From NCBI GenBank assembly GCA_946538875.1, contig CAMNHD010000083.1, forward strand, positions 1 through 6,888: 6,888 nt of DNA. The letters run 5' to 3'. Under the pieces are notes generated by a model. The model made no database searches and was not told the origin of the DNA. It was given only the letters and a program-made list of their open reading frames with translations. The stretch is from an uncultured Treponema sp. (GTDB lineage Bacteria; Spirochaetota; Spirochaetia; Treponematales; Treponemataceae). A program made the translations under genes and the position numbers. Positions 1-6,029 of the stretch are shown in pieces (position 1 is the first letter of the stretch; each line of letters starts with the position of its first letter).

Positions 1-3000
1 CAAGTGCCCAAACTTCCATTTCTCCAAGACGCTGACCACCAAACTGAGCCTTACCGCCAAGAGGCTGCTGGGTAACCAGTGAGTAAGGTCCTGTTGAACG
101 GGCATGCATCTTGTCGTCAACCAAGTGGTGCAGCTTCATAAAGTAGATTACACCAACAAAAATCGGGTTCAGGAAAGGTTCACCAGTGAAACCGTCGCGC
201 ACAATCTGCTTACAGTCAGGGCTGAGACCAGCTTCAACAAGTTTCTCCGCAATCTGCTCCTGGCTAGGAGTCTGGAAAGCAGGAGAGTTGTAGAACTCGT
301 TCAGCACCATACCGGCGCGGCCAAGTTCTGATTCCATTATCTGACCGATGTTCATACGGGAAGGAACACCAAGCGGGTTCAGACAGACATCAAGCGGTGT
401 ACCGTCTTCCAGGTAAGGCATGTCTTCCACAGGGAGAATACGGGCAACGACACCCTTGTTACCGTGGCGTCCTGCCATCTTGTCACCGACAACCAGCTTA
501 CGCTTGTCGGCAATGACAACCTTTACGATTTCATCAACGCCTGGGTTGAGCTCGTCGCCTTCTGAACGCTTGAGACGCTCGATTCCGATGACAACACCCT
601 GGACACCATGAGGCAGCTTGAGGGATGCATCACGGACTTCCTTGGCCTTTTCACCAAAGATTGAGTTCAAGAGCTTGAATTCCGGAGTGGTTTCAGTCTC
701 GCTCTTTGGAGTTACCTTACCAACCAGAATGTCGCCTGAGCGTACCTTTGCACCAATGCGGACAATACCTTCGGCATCAAGATTATCAAGTGTCGTGGTC
801 TTTGCGCTCGGGAGTTCTCGGGTAATCTTTTCAGGACCAAGCTTTGTCTCGCGGATTTCAGTCTGGAACTCGTGGATATGCACGGAAGTATACATATCCT
901 CCTTGACAACGCGCTGGCTGATGAGAACGGCGTCCTCATAGTTATAACCATTCCAAGGAACGAATCCGACCAGAATGTTGCGTCCAAGAGCAAGCTCTCC
1001 GTTGAATGTTGCGGGACCGTCAGCAAGGACAGAACCCTTTTCAACGTGCTCTCCAACCTGGACAGTCGGGCGCTGGTGGTTACATGTATCTGAGTTGGTC
1101 TTCTGGTACTTGAGCAGAGGATATTCGTCAACAACATTACCCTTTACTCCGTCCGGCTTGACTTTCACAAGGTCACTTTCCACCCAGATTACCTCGCCGG
1201 CACGCTTTGCCTTGACAAGCACGCCTGAGTCATAGGCAGTCTTGCCTTCCATACCGGTACCGACATGCGGTGGCTCCGGGAACAGCAGAGGAACAGCCTG
1301 GCGCTGCATGTTACAACCCATGAGAGCGCGGTTGGCATCGTCATGTTCAAGGAACGGAACAAGGGATGCAGAAACTGAAATAACCTGACGCGGTGAAACA
1401 TCCATGTAGTCGATGTCTTCGGCCCTGCGGCTTGTATAGTCACCACGGTGGCGGCAGGAAACGTTGACAGTCGGGAATGAACCGTCTTCCTTCATGCCCT
1501 CGGTGACCTGACCGATGTAGTGCTTGTCTTCTTCCATAGCATCAAGCCAGTCAACCTCGTTTGTAGCCTTTCCGTTGACAACCTTGCGGTATGGCTCTTC
1601 AAGGAAGCCGTATTCATTGACACGGGTAAAGATAGCGAGAGAAACAATAAGACCGATGTTCGGACCTTCAGGAGTCTCGATAGGACACATACGTCCGTAG
1701 TGAGTGTAGTGAACGTCGCGGACTTCAAATCCTGCGCGGTCACGTGAAAGTCCACCTGGTCCCAAAGCGTTGAGACGGCGCTTGTGTGTAAGCTCGGCAA
1801 GCGGGTTACACTGATCCATGAACTGTGACAGCTGTGAAGAACCAAAGAATTCCTTGATTCCGCTGACAATCGGTTTGATGGAGATAAGGTCCTGAGGCTT
1901 GAGGGTATCCACTTCCTTGAGGTTCATGCGGTCCTTGGCAATGCGCTCCATGCGTGCAAAGGCAGTCTTGAACTGATTGGTAAGAAGTTCGCCCACAGAA
2001 CGGACACGGCGGTTGCCAAGGTGATCCTGGTCGTCGATGGTATCTGGCTGGAGGTAGACTTCAATCAAGTGCTTCATTGTCTTGACGATATCTTCATGGG
2101 TAAGAGTCAAATCTTCAACCGGATGGTCGTACTCGAACTTCTTGTTCAGCTTGTAGCGTCCCACGCGGCCCAACTCATAGCGGCGCTCCGAGAAGAACAT
2201 GCTGTTCAGGTCTTTTTCCGCCGCTTCGACAGTTACAGGCTCGCCAGGCTGCAGCACAGCATAGACTCTGGAAAGACATGCTTCCTTTGAAGGTTCGTCG
2301 ACAATCTCTTCTCCACTCTTGGCAAAGTCACGCTCTTCCTGCTCAAAGCAGTTGATGACCATCTTGCTTTCAAGGGATTCATTGCGCTCGTCCTTGTTCT
2401 TTGGATTCTTGCGAGTGTTGAACTTAATGACGGTAATTGTCTTGATCTTGTTTGCCACAAGGTCATCCAAATCGTGAGGCTTGAGCTCGACACCAGCACG
2501 GAAGAGTTTCTTTTCCTCGCCGGAATCGTCAGACACGATGACAGCCTTTGCCAGAACCTTTCCTACCAAAGACTCTCTTTCCTTCTTGTCTGAAGGAATA
2601 TCTATATCCTCAGTCTTGTAGAACTCGTTGATAATCTGCTCGCGGGTAGAATAACCCAGGGCACGCAGGAAGAATGTGGCAAGAATTTTCTTCTTGCGGT
2701 CAATCTTTGCATAGATGAGTTCTTTTTTCTGATCAATTTCAAATTCAATCCATGAACCGCGGTAAGGGATGATGCGGCTGGAATAAACACCCTTCTCGTG
2801 CTTGAAGATAACTCCAGGAGAACGGTGGATCTGGCTGACCACGACACGCTCTGCGCCGTTGATGACGAATGTGCCACGGTGGGTCATGAGAGGGATGTCA
2901 CCCATATAGATGTCTTTCTGGAGGATGGCGCCTGTGTCTTTAAAAGTCAGGTCGATACGTGCCTTAAGCGGTACTGCATAAGTCTGGCCTTTCTTCTTGC

Positions 3001-3274
3001 AGTCAAGCTCGCTGTACTTGATGTTCTCTTCATCCAGTTCGTAGAACTCGTAATCAAGTGACATTGTCCCGTCAGGACTTTCAATCGGGAATGTAGATGT
3101 GAAAACTTGCTGAAGTCCCTTGTTTTCCAAAGGTTCCTTTTTATCCAGCTTCTCTTTCTGCACAAAATCTTCATAAGAAGAAAGCTGGATGTCCACTAAA
3201 TCAGGAATATCGTAGAAATCCTTGATTTCCTTCCCGATGTACTGACGCTTAATGGTTTTGCTCTTTGCGAACAT
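1..3274 (-). CDS. rpoB: DNA-directed RNA polymerase subunit beta (3' end cut off)
   Basis: The beta subunit forms, with beta prime, the catalytic cleft of RNA polymerase. From ATG at 3274 the frame is open for 1091 codons to the window edge and ends in the near-terminal block [14 protein letters not shown], so roughly 90 residues are missing. Landmarks: [20 protein letters not shown] (134-153); the rifampicin region at residues 478-504 (positions 1763-1843) with [27 protein letters not shown] after it; and the active-site block [19 protein letters not shown] with Lys932 and Lys940, matching E. coli Lys1065 and Lys1073. Asn502 sits where E. coli has Ser531. The start has GAGG ten to seven bases upstream; an in-frame ATG at 3286 lacks a ribosome site. 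Frame was checked at residues 478, 502, 932 and 940; no frameshift seen. Confidence 0.98.
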   Translation of the reverse strand, partial: MFAKSKTIKRQYIGKEIKDFYDIPDLVDIQLSSYEDFVQKEKLDKKEPLENKGLQQVFTSTFPIESPDGTMSLDYEFYELDEENIKYSELDCKKKGQTYAVPLKARIDLTFKDTGAILQKDIYMGDIPLMTHRGTFVINGAERVVVSQIHRSPGVIFKHEKGVYSSRIIPYRGSWIEFEIDQKKELIYAKIDRKKKILATFFLRALGYSTREQIINEFYKTEDIDIPSDKKERESLVGKVLAKAVIVSDDSGEEKKLFRAGVELKPHDLDDLVANKIKTITVIKFNTRKNPKNKDERNESLESKMVINCFEQEERDFAKSGEEIVDEPSKEACLSRVYAVLQPGEPVTVEAAEKDLNSMFFSERRYELGRVGRYKLNKKFEYDHPVEDLTLTHEDIVKTMKHLIEVYLQPDTIDDQDHLGNRRVRSVGELLTNQFKTAFARMERIAKDRMNLKEVDTLKPQDLISIKPIVSGIKEFFGSSQLSQFMDQCNPLAELTHKRRLNALGPGGLSRDRAGFEVRDVHYTHYGRMCPIETPEGPNIGLIVSLAIFTRVNEYGFLEEPYRKVVNGKATNEVDWLDAMEEDKHYIGQVTEGMKEDGSFPTVNVSCRHRGDYTSRRAEDIDYMDVSPRQVISVSASLVPFLEHDDANRALMGCNMQRQAVPLLFPEPPHVGTGMEGKTAYDSGVLVKAKRAGEVIWVESDLVKVKPDGVKGNVVDEYPLLKYQKTNSDTCNHQRPTVQVGEHVEKGSVLADGPATFNGELALGRNILVGFVPWNGYNYEDAVLISQRVVKEDMYTSVHIHEFQTEIRETKLGPEKITRELPSAKTTTLDNLDAEGIVRIGAKVRSGDILVGKVTPKSETETTPEFKLLNSIFGEKAKEVRDASLKLPHGVQGVVIGIERLKRSEGDELNPGVDEIVKVVIADKRKLVVGDKMAGRHGNKGVVARILPVEDMPYLEDGTPLDVCLNPLGVPSRMNIGQIMESELGRAGMVLNEFYNSPAFQTPSQEQIAEKLVEAGLSPDCKQIVRDGFTGEPFLNPIFVGVIYFMKLHHLVDDKMHARSTGPYSLVTQQPLGGKAQFGGQRLGEMEVWAL
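1763..1843 (-). other. rpoB: Rifampicin-resistance-determining region of rpoB
   Basis: Residues 478-504 correspond to E. coli 507-533. Most contact residues are conserved, including Gln513, Asp516, His526 and Arg529 equivalents. The Ser531 equivalent is Asn502 (codon AAC, read from 1771 to 1769), and the Asn518 equivalent is Cys489 (TGT, 1810 to 1808). Asn at 531 has been linked to natural rifampicin resistance of spirochaetes. Confidence 0.9.
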
Positions 3275-3294
3275 TCTTACCCTCATTAGGTGTA

Positions 3295-3373
3295 GGAACT
3301 GGTGCTCTTTGAACCGCTACAACCAGAAAACTTCTGGTCAGCACGAGATCTGGAGCCCTTGAACCGGAGTTCC
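3295..3373 (-). promoter_or_regulatory. Nested inverted repeat just upstream of rpoB
   Basis: An outer stem GGAACT/AGTTCC (3368-3373 with 3295-3300) encloses AGCAC/GTGCT (3340-3344 with 3302-3306; minus strand GTGCT/AGCAC) and then a perfect 7-bp hairpin ACCAGAA-GTT-TTCTGGT (3322-3338). The whole ends 20 bases before the rpoB ATG. An imperfect direct repeat of about 21 bases (3296-3316 and 3347-3366, sharing CGGTTCAA at the minus-strand 5' end) flanks the central hairpin. Confidence 0.35.
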
Positions 3374-3454
3374 CATACGGCCGGCGATATCCATCGTGGA
3401 ACAGTGGTGCCGTCAGTCCACACTCGCCACACTTGTTTTTAGACGACTAAAGCC

Positions 3455-3492
3455 TCGGAAAATACCCGTCATTTTCAAAACAGGATTTCCGA
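3455..3492 (-). promoter_or_regulatory. Two mutually exclusive stems upstream of rpoB
   Basis: On the minus strand TCGGAAA (3486-3492) pairs with TTTCCGA (3455-3461) over 7 bp. GAAAAT (3471-3476) pairs with ATTTTC (3458-3463) over 6 bp. They share 3458-3461 and cannot form together. A small TTTAG/CTAAA hairpin (3438-3451) follows. Possible attenuator; inferred from pairing only. Confidence 0.3.
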
Positions 3493-3521
3493 AGCTGTTT
3501 ATAACGCTTAATGCTGTGAGT

Positions 3522-3570
3522 CAGGGAATCAGGCAGGCAGAAACTCATGCTGCCGTGCTCTCATTCCCTG
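3522..3570 (-). promoter_or_regulatory. 8-bp hairpin after rplL, candidate processing site
   Basis: CAGGGAAT (3563-3570, minus strand) pairs perfectly with ATTCCCTG (3522-3529). Inside the 33-base loop GGCAG can pair with CTGCC. The hairpin starts 20 bases after the rplL stop and is not followed by T residues, so it suits RNase III cleavage or protection of the rplL 3' end better than intrinsic termination. Confidence 0.4.
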
Positions 3571-3590
3571 CAAGAAAAATAACCGGATGA

Positions 3591-3962
3591 TTATTTCTTG
3601 CTTGCTTCTCCACCGGCAGCCTTGATATCTTCGATAATCTTGTCTGCATCTGCCTTTGAAACATTTTCCTTCAAAGTCTTTGGAGCGCCTTCGACCAGAG
3701 CCTTTGCTTCACCCAGACCAAGGCCTGTGATTGTGCGGACTGCCTTGATAACAGCAATCTTCTTTGCAGGATCAACCTTGTCAAGAGTAACTGTGAACTC
3801 AGTCTGTTCCTCAGCGGCAGCAGCAGCTGGAGCAGCAGCAACAGCAACTGGAGCAGCGGCAGAAACACCGAACTTCTCTTCCATTGCCTTTACCAGGTCA
3901 GCAGCCTGCTGAACAGTCATGTTAGCGATTGCGTCTAAGATTTCATCATTTGAAAGTGCCAT
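3591..3962 (-). CDS. rplL: 50S ribosomal protein L7/L12
   Basis: L7/L12 is the multicopy stalk protein that binds and activates EF-G, EF-Tu and other translation GTPases. The 123-residue product has the family length. Residues 1-32 form the N-terminal dimerisation and L10-binding domain. Residues 33-50 are the flexible hinge, almost all Ala, Val and Pro ([17 protein letters not shown]). Residues 54-123 form the factor-binding domain with [20 protein letters not shown] (67-86). Lys68, Lys73, Arg76 and Lys87 match the conserved factor-contact residues of E. coli (65, 70, 73, 84). The ATG at 3962 has AGGAG nine bases upstream. The hinge resembles the L10 tail in composition. rpoB follows after 316 bases. 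Confidence 0.98.
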   Translation of the reverse strand: MALSNDEILDAIANMTVQQAADLVKAMEEKFGVSAAAPVAVAAAPAAAAAEEQTEFTVTLDKVDPAKKIAVIKAVRTITGLGLGEAKALVEGAPKTLKENVSKADADKIIEDIKAAGGEASKK

Positions 3963-4119
3963 AATTGTCTTCTCCTGTCATCATCCCGATGACGTATTTT
4001 GGTTGCAGAAGGAGCCATACGGTCTCCTTTTATCCGCATACCGTATTTTCTTGCGGACAGTAATCAGCACGTTGAAGCCTGACCACAAGATGGTACCTTT
4101 CGGTACCGGTCTAACAAAA
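3963..4119 (-). promoter_or_regulatory. Structured 157-base leader between rplJ and rplL
   Basis: In RNA order this gap holds the following. A stem of two identical GGTACC arms (4102-4107, 4092-4097) is capped by a GAAA tetraloop, with GACC/GGTC outside (4108-4111, 4081-4084). TCCGC (4053-4057) can pair with GCGGA (4033-4037). ATACGGT (4040-4046) can pair with ACCGTAT (4017-4023). AAGGAG (4024-4029) can pair with CTCCTT (4009-4014). GTCATC (3988-3993) pairs with GATGAC (3977-3982) directly before the rplL ribosome site. The 7-bp pairing excludes the TCCGC/GCGGA and AAGGAG/CTCCTT pairs. Back-of-envelope, about one perfect 6-bp stem would be expected by chance in a gap this size; three plus a 7-bp stem are seen. 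A regulatory role is inference; no clear promoter was found. Confidence 0.45.
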
Positions 4120-4713
4120 TTAGTTAGCTGGTGCAGCTTCGGCGGCTGGTGCGGCTTCAGCGGCAGGAGCAGTCTCAGCAGCAGGTGCAGAAGCAGCGGC
4201 GGCAGGACCCTCTTTTTCCAACTTTTCGACGTATGCCTGCAATGTTCCTGCAAGTTTTCTTGCCGGGCCATTGATTGCGGACATAATCATAGCGATAAGA
4301 GCCTTCTTTCCAGGGAGCTTTGAGAATGCCTCTGTCTTTGCCTGGTCATAAAGCTCGTTCTCTACCCAAGCACCCTTTACCTTGAGGTTCGGGACATCCT
4401 TTGAGAACTCGAACAGAATCTTTGCAGCCTCGTTGGCATCCTCTTTAACCATAGTAATGGCTGTAGGACCAGAGAGGTATTCTGCAACTGCATCGTTCTT
4501 GAGCTCGTCAAAAGCAACACGGGCAAAGTTATTCTTGAAAACCTTGAGCTGAGAATCCTTTTCGCGAAGCTTGTCGCGGAGAGTAGAAATCTGCTCAACG
4601 GTCAATCCACGGTAGTCTACGAAGATGTAGTCCTTGTATTCACCAAGAACTTTCTTGGTTTCTTCGATAGCTGCTGTCTTAGCAGGCTGAAGCTTTTTTG
4701 CTCTGATTGCCAT
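4120..4713 (-). CDS. rplJ: 50S ribosomal protein L10 with extended Ala/Pro/Glu tail
   Basis: L10 anchors the L7/L12 dimers to the ribosome, forming the stalk that recruits translation GTPases. At 197 residues it is longer than E. coli L10 (165). The globular rRNA-binding domain spans about 1-130, with FVDYRGLTVEQISTLRDKLR (31-50) and LKVFKNNFARVAF (56-68). Residues about 134-168 form the helix that binds L7/L12. From Gly169 to the end the chain is a low-complexity tail containing APAAE[AT] hexapeptides, absent from E. coli L10. The ATG at 4713 shares one base with the rplA stop; AAGGAGG lies seven bases before it, inside rplA. This leaves no room for the structured L10 leader that controls rplJ in E. 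coli and Bacillus. The stop (TAA, 4120-4122) is followed by a structured gap before rplL. Confidence 0.97.
   Translation of the reverse strand: MAIRAKKLQPAKTAAIEETKKVLGEYKDYIFVDYRGLTVEQISTLRDKLREKDSQLKVFKNNFARVAFDELKNDAVAEYLSGPTAITMVKEDANEAAKILFEFSKDVPNLKVKGAWVENELYDQAKTEAFSKLPGKKALIAMIMSAINGPARKLAGTLQAYVEKLEKEGPAAAASAPAAETAPAAEAAPAAEAAPAN
4127..4198 (-). repeat. Four tandem 18-base units in the 3' end of rplJ
   Basis: Units lie at 4127-4144, 4145-4162, 4163-4180 and 4181-4198. The first two differ at only two positions; the others are more diverged. Being a multiple of three, each unit adds six residues without shifting frame and encodes the Ala-Pro-Ala-Ala-Glu pattern at the end of L10. 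Copy number could change by slippage or recombination, so strains may differ in tail length. Confidence 0.75.
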
Positions 4714-5393
4714 TATGCTTCCTCCTTGTAGTCAATCCAGACACCAGGACCCATGGTAGAGCTCAATGATACTGAGCGGACAAAACCTGCCTTGGCATCG
4801 ATCGGCTTCTTGCGGTTCAATTCAACCAGGAAAGCCTTTACGTTTTCAGCTGTGTCTGAGTCAGACATAGACACCTTTCCAACCGGAATGTGTACAACGC
4901 CACCCTTGTCAGCGCGGAATTCAGTGCGTCCCTTCTTGAGTTCAGCAACTGCGCCTGCGATATCAGGGGTAACAGTTCCAGTCTTTGGGTTAGGCATAAG
5001 ACCCTTGCGGCCCAAAACCATACCAAGGCGTCCAACATCCTTCATCATGTCAGGTGTTGCAACTGCGACATCAAAGTCTGTCCAGCCGCCCTTTACCTTG
5101 TCGATGTACTCAGTTGAACCTGCATAGGTTGCACCTGCATCCAGGGCTTCCTTAACACGCTCTTCCTTACAGAAAACAAGAACGCGCTTCTCACCAGTGA
5201 ACTGGTGTGGGAAAACCAAAGTGTCACGGACAGTCTGGTTCTTCTCCAGCTTGAGGGAAACAGAAAGTTCGACAGTCTCGTCAAACTTAACGAAGTGAAG
5301 ATCCTTTACCAGCTTGCATGCTTCTTCTACAGTATACTTCTTGGCAAAATCGTACTTCTTAAGTGATTCCTGATACTTCTTTCCGTGCTTCAT
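4713..5393 (-). CDS. rplA: 50S ribosomal protein L1
   Basis: L1 forms the mobile stalk by the E site, where deacylated tRNA leaves, and in many bacteria represses its own rplK-rplA mRNA. The 226-residue protein is slightly shorter than E. coli L1 (234). Domain I is split (about 1-66 and 158-226) around domain II (67-157), which carries the signature GRLGMVLGRKGLMPNPKTG (121-139). RNA-recognition residues known from L1 complexes are in place: Phe37 in FDETVE and Thr213-Met214 in STMGPGVW. The ATG at 5393 shares one base with the rplK stop and has GGAGG seven bases upstream inside rplK. The stop overlaps the rplJ start in the same TAATG way. The segment KGGWTDFDVAVATPDMMKDV (101-120) closely resembles Treponema pallidum L1 as I recall it. 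Confidence 0.98.
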   Translation of the reverse strand: MKHGKKYQESLKKYDFAKKYTVEEACKLVKDLHFVKFDETVELSVSLKLEKNQTVRDTLVFPHQFTGEKRVLVFCKEERVKEALDAGATYAGSTEYIDKVKGGWTDFDVAVATPDMMKDVGRLGMVLGRKGLMPNPKTGTVTPDIAGAVAELKKGRTEFRADKGGVVHIPVGKVSMSDSDTAENVKAFLVELNRKKPIDAKAGFVRSVSLSSTMGPGVWIDYKEEA

Positions 5394-5827
5394 TACTGGG
5401 CCTCCACTTCTACACCCATACTGCGTGCAGTACCGGCGATGATTTTCTTGGCAGCCTCAATGTCATTTGCATTGAGGTCAGGAAGCTTCTGCTTAGCAAT
5501 TTCTTCCAGGCTCTTCTGAGAAAGCTTACCAACCTTGTCGCGCAGAGGGTTACCAGCACCCTTCTGAACGCCTGCAGCCTTCTTGATAAGAACTGCTGCC
5601 GGAGGAGTCTTGAGAATGAATGTGTAAGACTTGTCCTGATAGACAGTAATAACGACTGGGATGATAAGTCCCTTTTCCATACTCTTGGTGCGGTCGTTGA
5701 ATTCCTGCACGAACTTAGGTGCGGAAACACCGTGAGGTCCAAGAGCCGGTCCAATTGGCGGAGCTGGAGTAGCAGCGCCTGCAGGGCACTGTAACTTGAT
5801 GACAGCTGTTACCTTTTTTGTGGCCAT
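5393..5827 (-). CDS. rplK: 50S ribosomal protein L11
   Basis: L11 binds 23S rRNA at the GTPase-associated centre, at the base of the L7/L12 stalk, and is needed for stringent activation of RelA and for thiostrepton binding. The 144-residue product has normal length. The N-terminal domain (about 1-72) holds the proline-rich segment [12 protein letters not shown] at 22-33, whose prolines line the thiostrepton site. The C-terminal rRNA-binding domain (about 76-144) ends with the L11 signature [16 protein letters not shown] (127-142). The start is set at 5827: the product there begins [13 protein letters not shown] as in the family, with AAGGAG seven bases upstream. The frame stays open to 5968, but that extension is leader RNA. 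The stop overlaps the rplA start as TAATG, so L11 and L1 are probably translationally coupled. Confidence 0.98.
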   Translation of the reverse strand: MATKKVTAVIKLQCPAGAATPAPPIGPALGPHGVSAPKFVQEFNDRTKSMEKGLIIPVVITVYQDKSYTFILKTPPAAVLIKKAAGVQKGAGNPLRDKVGKLSQKSLEEIAKQKLPDLNANDIEAAKKIIAGTARSMGVEVEAQ

Positions 5828-5869
5828 AATGTATCTCCTTACATTGGTGTGGACTGGGGGCAAAAGCCT

Positions 5870-5913
5870 CCTTTGTCCTAGCGGGGTACCTTTGTCCGAC
5901 GGACCTGCACCCC
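5870..5913 (-). promoter_or_regulatory. Folded rplK leader element, candidate L1 autoregulatory site
   Basis: The minus strand forms an outer stem GGGGT (5909-5913) with ACCCC (5883-5887), and inside it GTCC (5901-5904) pairs with GGAC (5894-5897) around loop GTC. Two short helices are separated by an unequal internal loop (GCAG against AAAGGT). The 9-mer GGACAAAGG occurs twice, at 5889-5897 and 5870-5878. L1 is known to repress its own operon by binding the mRNA near rplK at a site resembling its 23S rRNA target, two helices around an asymmetric loop, so place and shape fit. Assignment to L1 is inference; alignment with helices 76-78 of this organism's 23S rRNA would decide it. Confidence 0.35.
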
Positions 5914-5939
5914 TCCCAAATAAAGCAAAGCGCACAACG

Positions 5940-5968
5940 GATAAACCGTCTGCGGCTAAAACTTTCAA
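5940..5968 (-). promoter_or_regulatory. Weak candidate sigma-70 promoter for rplK
   Basis: On the minus strand TTGAAA (5963-5968, five of six to TTGACA) is followed after exactly 17 bases by TTTATC (5940-5945, three of six to TATAAT). A start about 100 bases before rplK would put the folded elements in its mRNA leader. E. coli has a promoter at the same place before rplK. The poor -10 box keeps confidence low. Confidence 0.25.
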
Positions 5969-5976
5969 ACAACAGA

Positions 5977-5993
5977 TGTGCGCTTAACGCACA
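5977..5993 (-). promoter_or_regulatory. Second hairpin in nusG-rplK gap with a competing downstream partner
   Basis: TGTGCG (5988-5993, minus strand) pairs with CGCACA (5977-5982) around a 5-base loop. The same CGCACA arm, extended to GCGCACA (5977-5983), can instead pair over 7 bp with a second TGTGCGC at 5930-5936. The two pairings exclude each other, a geometry seen in attenuators. Function is inference from pairing only. Confidence 0.3.
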
Positions 5994-5994
5994 A

Positions 5995-6018
5995 AAGCCC
6001 GGCTTAGTGACCAGGCTT
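5995..6018 (-). terminator. Terminator-like hairpin after nusG (partial terminator or attenuator)
   Basis: Eleven bases after the nusG stop, the minus strand forms an 8-bp stem AAGCCTGG/CCGGGCTT (one U-G pair) with an 8-base loop, 5995-6002 with 6011-6018. The stem ends in a run of four T that is then broken by GTGCG. The short T run suggests weak or conditional termination rather than a full stop. A second hairpin (5977-5993) starts inside the T run. Confidence 0.45.
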
Positions 6019-6029
6019 ATAAATGCAGA

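Larger units (their letters stand above)
3275..3590 (-). other. 316-base rplL-rpoB spacer, no gene, rich in inverted repeats
   Basis: I see no convincing coding region on either strand; the 64-codon plus-strand frame at 3396-3590 has no family resemblance. From the rplL side it contains a long-armed hairpin (3522-3570), a TATAAA box at 3498-3503 with no good -35 partner, a pair of competing stems (3455-3492), and a nested structure flanked by an imperfect direct repeat (3295-3373). The rpoB ribosome site GAGG and a 21-base unpaired stretch follow. In E. coli this spacer holds an attenuator and an RNase III site that lower rpoB expression relative to ribosomal proteins, so a similar job is likely here. 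None of the hairpins has a proper T run. Confidence 0.6.

Noticed and set aside
104..1747. Plus-strand open frames antisense to rpoB
   Set aside because: They lie opposite a highly conserved gene, show no family resemblance and no ribosome sites; they are antisense shadows.
3275..3286. Alternative rpoB start at an in-frame ATG at 3286
   Set aside because: No ribosome site precedes it, and it overlaps the GAGG that serves the ATG at 3274.
3347..3366. GGTTCAA stretches that look like a tRNA T loop
   Set aside because: No T stem, anticodon arm or acceptor pairing surrounds them; they are part of a direct repeat.
3498..3503. TATAAA on the minus strand as a -10 box for rpoB
   Set aside because: No acceptable -35 at 16-18 bases upstream (CCCTGA or similar) and no TG extension.
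3396..3590. 64-codon plus-strand frame in the rplL-rpoB spacer
   Set aside because: No recognisable protein features or ribosome site, and it spans the hairpins of the spacer.
5772..5774. Ala18 in L11 where many bacteria have Lys in PAGKA
   Set aside because: E. coli has Met at this place, so the position is variable and not a functional anomaly.
5828..5968. 47-codon N-terminal extension of L11 from an ATG at 5968
   Set aside because: The extension has no L11 resemblance, overlaps the folded leader, and the start at 5827 gives the family N-terminus with a good ribosome site.
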